A stretch of 64,000 nucleotides of DNA, taken from Dyella caseinilytica (GTDB lineage: Bacteria > Pseudomonadota > Gammaproteobacteria > Xanthomonadales > Rhodanobacteraceae). The position numbers were made by a program, and so were the translations under genes. Within the stretch, counting starts at the first letter, position 1. Every line of letters begins with the position of its first letter. Below the pieces are notes generated by a model that was given only the letters and a program-made list of their open reading frames with translations, was not told the DNA's origin and did not search any database. Below are positions 61,803 through 64,000 of the stretch, one piece after another. Location: positions 2,232,001 through 2,296,000 of the forward strand of contig NZ_CP064030.1 in NCBI RefSeq assembly GCF_016865235.1, in the 5' to 3' direction.

Positions 61803-62940
61803 AAGAAAGCATGCGGATGGGCAGTGCGGCATTCCTGTTCGGCAGCCAGGCTGCAAGCACCTGCATGACCAGACAGAGGCCGATGAAGCCGAAGTTGGTC
61901 CAGGTGTAGGCCTGTGGTGCAAAAGGCGACATGACGCAGACGTAAGTTGCCCGTAGAAAAATGAGCAGCGAAAACAACGACACCGAGGCGGCGACACGCC
62001 GCACGCTCCACGCCATCAATCCATACAGCACCAGGATCGAAGCGACCGCCCCGTACGCGCCCCACGCCATCAAGAAAGGAAAGAACTCGGTGCCAACGTT
62101 GATATTGGGCGCATCCAGCGGGATATCGGTGCCGGCTGTGGCGATGGAGCCGCTCAACGGCACCAGTTGATTGACCAGGAAGCTGGCGTTGCCGTAATGC
62201 TTAGCCAGGATGGCACCGAAGTTGTACGGACCGGCGCTGATATATAGCAGCAGCCACTTGATGCCTTCCGGCGCAGCACGGTACATGGCGCTGAACGGCA
62301 AGCTGACCGTATCCAGCGAACCCGACCGCAGCATGCCGAGCACCGAAAACGCGCTACCACCCAGGAGCCCAAGAAAGACGATGAGCTTCCAGGGCAGCGG
62401 CCTTGCTTCGTCCCGACGCAGCGCGGCTACAAGGGCAAGCGAAAACAACGAAGCGAAAATCCGGTTGCGATCGATCACCAAAATGGGAAAAGCGATACCA
62501 GCAAATATCAGCAGATTGCGCAGCCACCGACTCCGTACACAAAGCCAGCCGATGGGCGGCAAGGTCCAGCACATATCGGAAATATGCCGAATATGTTCAT
62601 GCCCACCTTCGATCGTGGCGTAGGAAGACGGATTGTCCAGCAGTGGAACCGGAAACAGCGTCAGATCCAGCAGACAGAAAAGCAGCACCATGCCGGCATA
62701 GCCCAATCCCACCAACGATTCGCGCGTACCGACATAACTACGCAGGCGGAGTAGCTGGGGTGTCGGAAGGCGTGGCCCCGCAATACCGTCGAAAAACAAG
62801 ATGACCAGTGCAACTGCAGCCAGCAACAGCACACCTTGCCAGTAATCATTGGGCAAATCGTAGGTGAGTACGGTTACCCCGCAGGCGAAGAGAATCGGCA
62901 CGCTCAGATAGGCAGACGGCCAAAGCAACAACCGCTTCAT
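61774..62940 (-). CDS. Polysaccharide polymerase-like membrane protein (Wzy type)
   Basis: 388 residues from ATG 62940, whose ATGA overlaps the upstream GT2 stop. It has about ten hydrophobic helices (LLLWPSAYLSVPILFACGVT, GVLLLAAVALVILFF, LGYAGMVLLFCLLDL). A periplasmic-looking loop near the middle (SVLGMLRSGSLDTVSLPF) fits Wzy-like polymerases. No catalytic motif is fixed for this family. Its position between GT2 and Wzz supports a polymerase rather than a ligase. Confidence 0.75.
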   Translation of the reverse strand: MKRLLLWPSAYLSVPILFACGVTVLTYDLPNDYWQGVLLLAAVALVILFFDGIAGPRLPTPQLLRLRSYVGTRESLVGLGYAGMVLLFCLLDLTLFPVPLLDNPSSYATIEGGHEHIRHISDMCWTLPPIGWLCVRSRWLRNLLIFAGIAFPILVIDRNRIFASLFSLALVAALRRDEARPLPWKLIVFLGLLGGSAFSVLGMLRSGSLDTVSLPFSAMYRAAPEGIKWLLLYISAGPYNFGAILAKHYGNASFLVNQLVPLSGSIATAGTDIPLDAPNINVGTEFFPFLMAWGAYGAVASILVLYGLMAWSVRRVAASVSLFSLLIFLRATYVCVMSPFAPQAYTWTNFGFIGLCLVMQVLAAWLPNRNAALPIRMLSYESDTHATR

Positions 62941-63869
62941 GCTTTCTCCAGCGTTGCGCCTGTCCAGGGCAGACGGATCTTCGAACTCCATCGCAGCAGC
63001 ACAAAAGCAAGCATATGAACGGCAAGCGAAAATGGTTGCTTTTGTAGAAAGGCGATCTTGGCGCTGATGTAATGCACTTGTGCCTTGAGCAGGCTGCGAT
63101 AAGGCTCCTCGAACAGCCCCGCCCGGCGCAGCGCAACCTGCCGGGACTCGCTCAGGTTGACGATACGCGTGGCAGCATGACGGGTCTTGCTAACATTATT
63201 GCCATGCAAGCGATAGGCGCAGACACTGACATCAATAAAGCCAAGCGCATCGCAAGCTGCGAGGCGCAGGAAAAAGTCCCAATCATCGATTCGCAGCCCT
63301 TCCGTCCATCGATCGACTGTTTCGAGCGCATTCTTGCGAAGCAAGGCAACCGGGCCGCCGATCGCCCACCGGCTGATGACGGCACGCTTGATGCCTTCAT
63401 CGGAATCATAAAGACGCTTGTCGGCGCCATGCAGGTCGCGCATACCGCTGTCGTGCAGCTTGTTGCCTTCGGCATCCACCACCATCGAATCGCCGATGAC
63501 GGCACGCTTCAGTGGACGTGAAAGCAGGTATCGGACGAGGGCTTCTGTGCCGCCGGGAAGCAGATAATCATCGCTGGCGCCCAGGCGCAGGAACTCCCCT
63601 CTCGCGCGTGCCGCCAGTTCGTTCAAGGTGGCGCTGATACCCCGGTTTCCCCGTCGCACGAATTCCACATGCAATTCGTGACCATGCCGCGCAAGCCAGT
63701 CAGCAATGCATGCAGCCGTACGATCGGTCGAACCATCATCAATGACGATGATTTCCTTGGCGGGATAAGGATCTTCCAACACGCTGTCCAAACAACGCTG
63801 CACAAAACGTTCATGGTTGAACGCAGGAATCAGCACAGACACCAGCGGCAATTTCCCGTGCGCACTCAT
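62937..63869 (-). CDS. GT2 family glycosyltransferase
   Basis: 310 residues from ATG 63869, overlapping the flippase stop by ATGA. The GT-A motifs are clear: PLVSVLIPAFNHERFVQRCL, then EIIVIDDGSTDRT, and the DxD-like LGASDDYLLPGG. A later WDFFLRLAACD fits the acceptor region. It transfers a sugar from a nucleotide donor to a lipid-linked acceptor at the inner membrane. The donor is unknown. Confidence 0.92.
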   Translation of the reverse strand: MSAHGKLPLVSVLIPAFNHERFVQRCLDSVLEDPYPAKEIIVIDDGSTDRTAACIADWLARHGHELHVEFVRRGNRGISATLNELAARARGEFLRLGASDDYLLPGGTEALVRYLLSRPLKRAVIGDSMVVDAEGNKLHDSGMRDLHGADKRLYDSDEGIKRAVISRWAIGGPVALLRKNALETVDRWTEGLRIDDWDFFLRLAACDALGFIDVSVCAYRLHGNNVSKTRHAATRIVNLSESRQVALRRAGLFEEPYRSLLKAQVHYISAKIAFLQKQPFSLAVHMLAFVLLRWSSKIRLPWTGATLEKA

Positions 63870-64000
63870 AACGCCTCCAGGTAGCGTCTCGCCACCCACA
63901 GATTGAAGGCCAGATACAGCACATAATTGACCGCAAACGCGTACATCGCGCCAATCAGGCCGAATGACGATGTAAATGCATAAACCAGGGCCAAATAGCT
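63866..64000 (-). CDS. Polysaccharide flippase (Wzx type), C-terminal end
   Basis: Only the last 44 residues are in the window: YLALVYAFTSSFGLIGAMYA and then NYVLYLAFNLWVARRYLEAL. They are two hydrophobic helices like the end of a MATE/Wzx-type O-antigen flippase. The stop overlaps the GT2 start (ATGA). The gene continues beyond 64000. Confidence 0.7.
   Translation of the reverse strand, partial: SYLALVYAFTSSFGLIGAMYAFAVNYVLYLAFNLWVARRYLEAL

Noticed and set aside
1..64000. CRISPR arrays, tRNA or rRNA genes
   Set aside because: No repeated spacer pattern and no tRNA-like cloverleaf or rRNA segment was recognised in the window by eye.

Overview
The window looks like part of a gammaproteobacterial chromosome, most likely order Xanthomonadales (Rhodanobacteraceae such as Dyella or Luteibacter). 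This is inferred from protein style, codon use and plant-polymer hydrolases; no rRNA was available to confirm it. A near-perfect gammaproteobacterial dif (XerCD) site at 17981-18008 suggests the window lies at the replication terminus.

Layout. (1) 1-9.3 kb: end of a two-partner secretion transporter, then a hemicellulose locus: type-B carboxylesterase, GH27 alpha-galactosidase, a deleted GH29 fucosidase remnant, a GH74 xyloglucanase and a GH26 mannanase. (2) 9.5-15 kb: two peptide natural-product loci. One is a 58-residue peptide followed by a perfect hairpin and a lasso-cyclase-like asparagine synthetase homologue. The other is a split borosin pair (alpha-N-methyltransferase plus separate precursor) followed by a TPR-GGDEF diguanylate cyclase. 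(3) 15.4-18 kb: an MFS transporter, a HdeD-like membrane protein fused to a papain-like domain, then dif.

(4) 18036-34749: a Tn402/Tn5053-like transposon with 22/26 matching terminal inverted repeats and a possible 5-bp target duplication. Its tniA-tniB-tniQ genes lie at the right end and its left end is 28 bp from dif. The cargo is an orphan antitoxin, a three-gene membrane/HNH cassette, a kfrA-like gene divergent from a tyrosine recombinase, and a Pycsar-type antiphage island. The island holds a tandem-domain nucleotide cyclase, a CBASS-type E2-E1 protein (Cap2-like), a JAMM protease (Cap3-like), a cNMP-binding/TIR effector, a membrane effector (PycTM-like) and a second single-domain cyclase. 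(5) 34.8-38 kb: a scrapyard of kfrA fragments, short transposon-end-like repeats, an orphan antitoxin and a DUF1275 membrane protein.

(6) 37.8-48.6 kb: DoxX, two NAD(P)-binding proteins divergent from a LysR regulator, an IS3 fragment, a large autotransporter, a CadC-like regulator with TPR-like repeats, and GTP cyclohydrolase II. (7) 48.6-64 kb: a polysaccharide locus (flippase, GT2, polymerase, Wzz, two GT4 enzymes) interleaved with peptide- or natural-product-type enzymes: ABC exporter, HprK-related kinase, NTP_transf_5 protein, two radical SAM proteins, two methyltransferases and an amidohydrolase.

Most striking: a Pycsar operon carrying ubiquitin-like conjugation genes, on a transposon of a res-site-hunting family parked beside dif; and a split borosin pair. 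All functions are inferred from sequence motifs read by eye.
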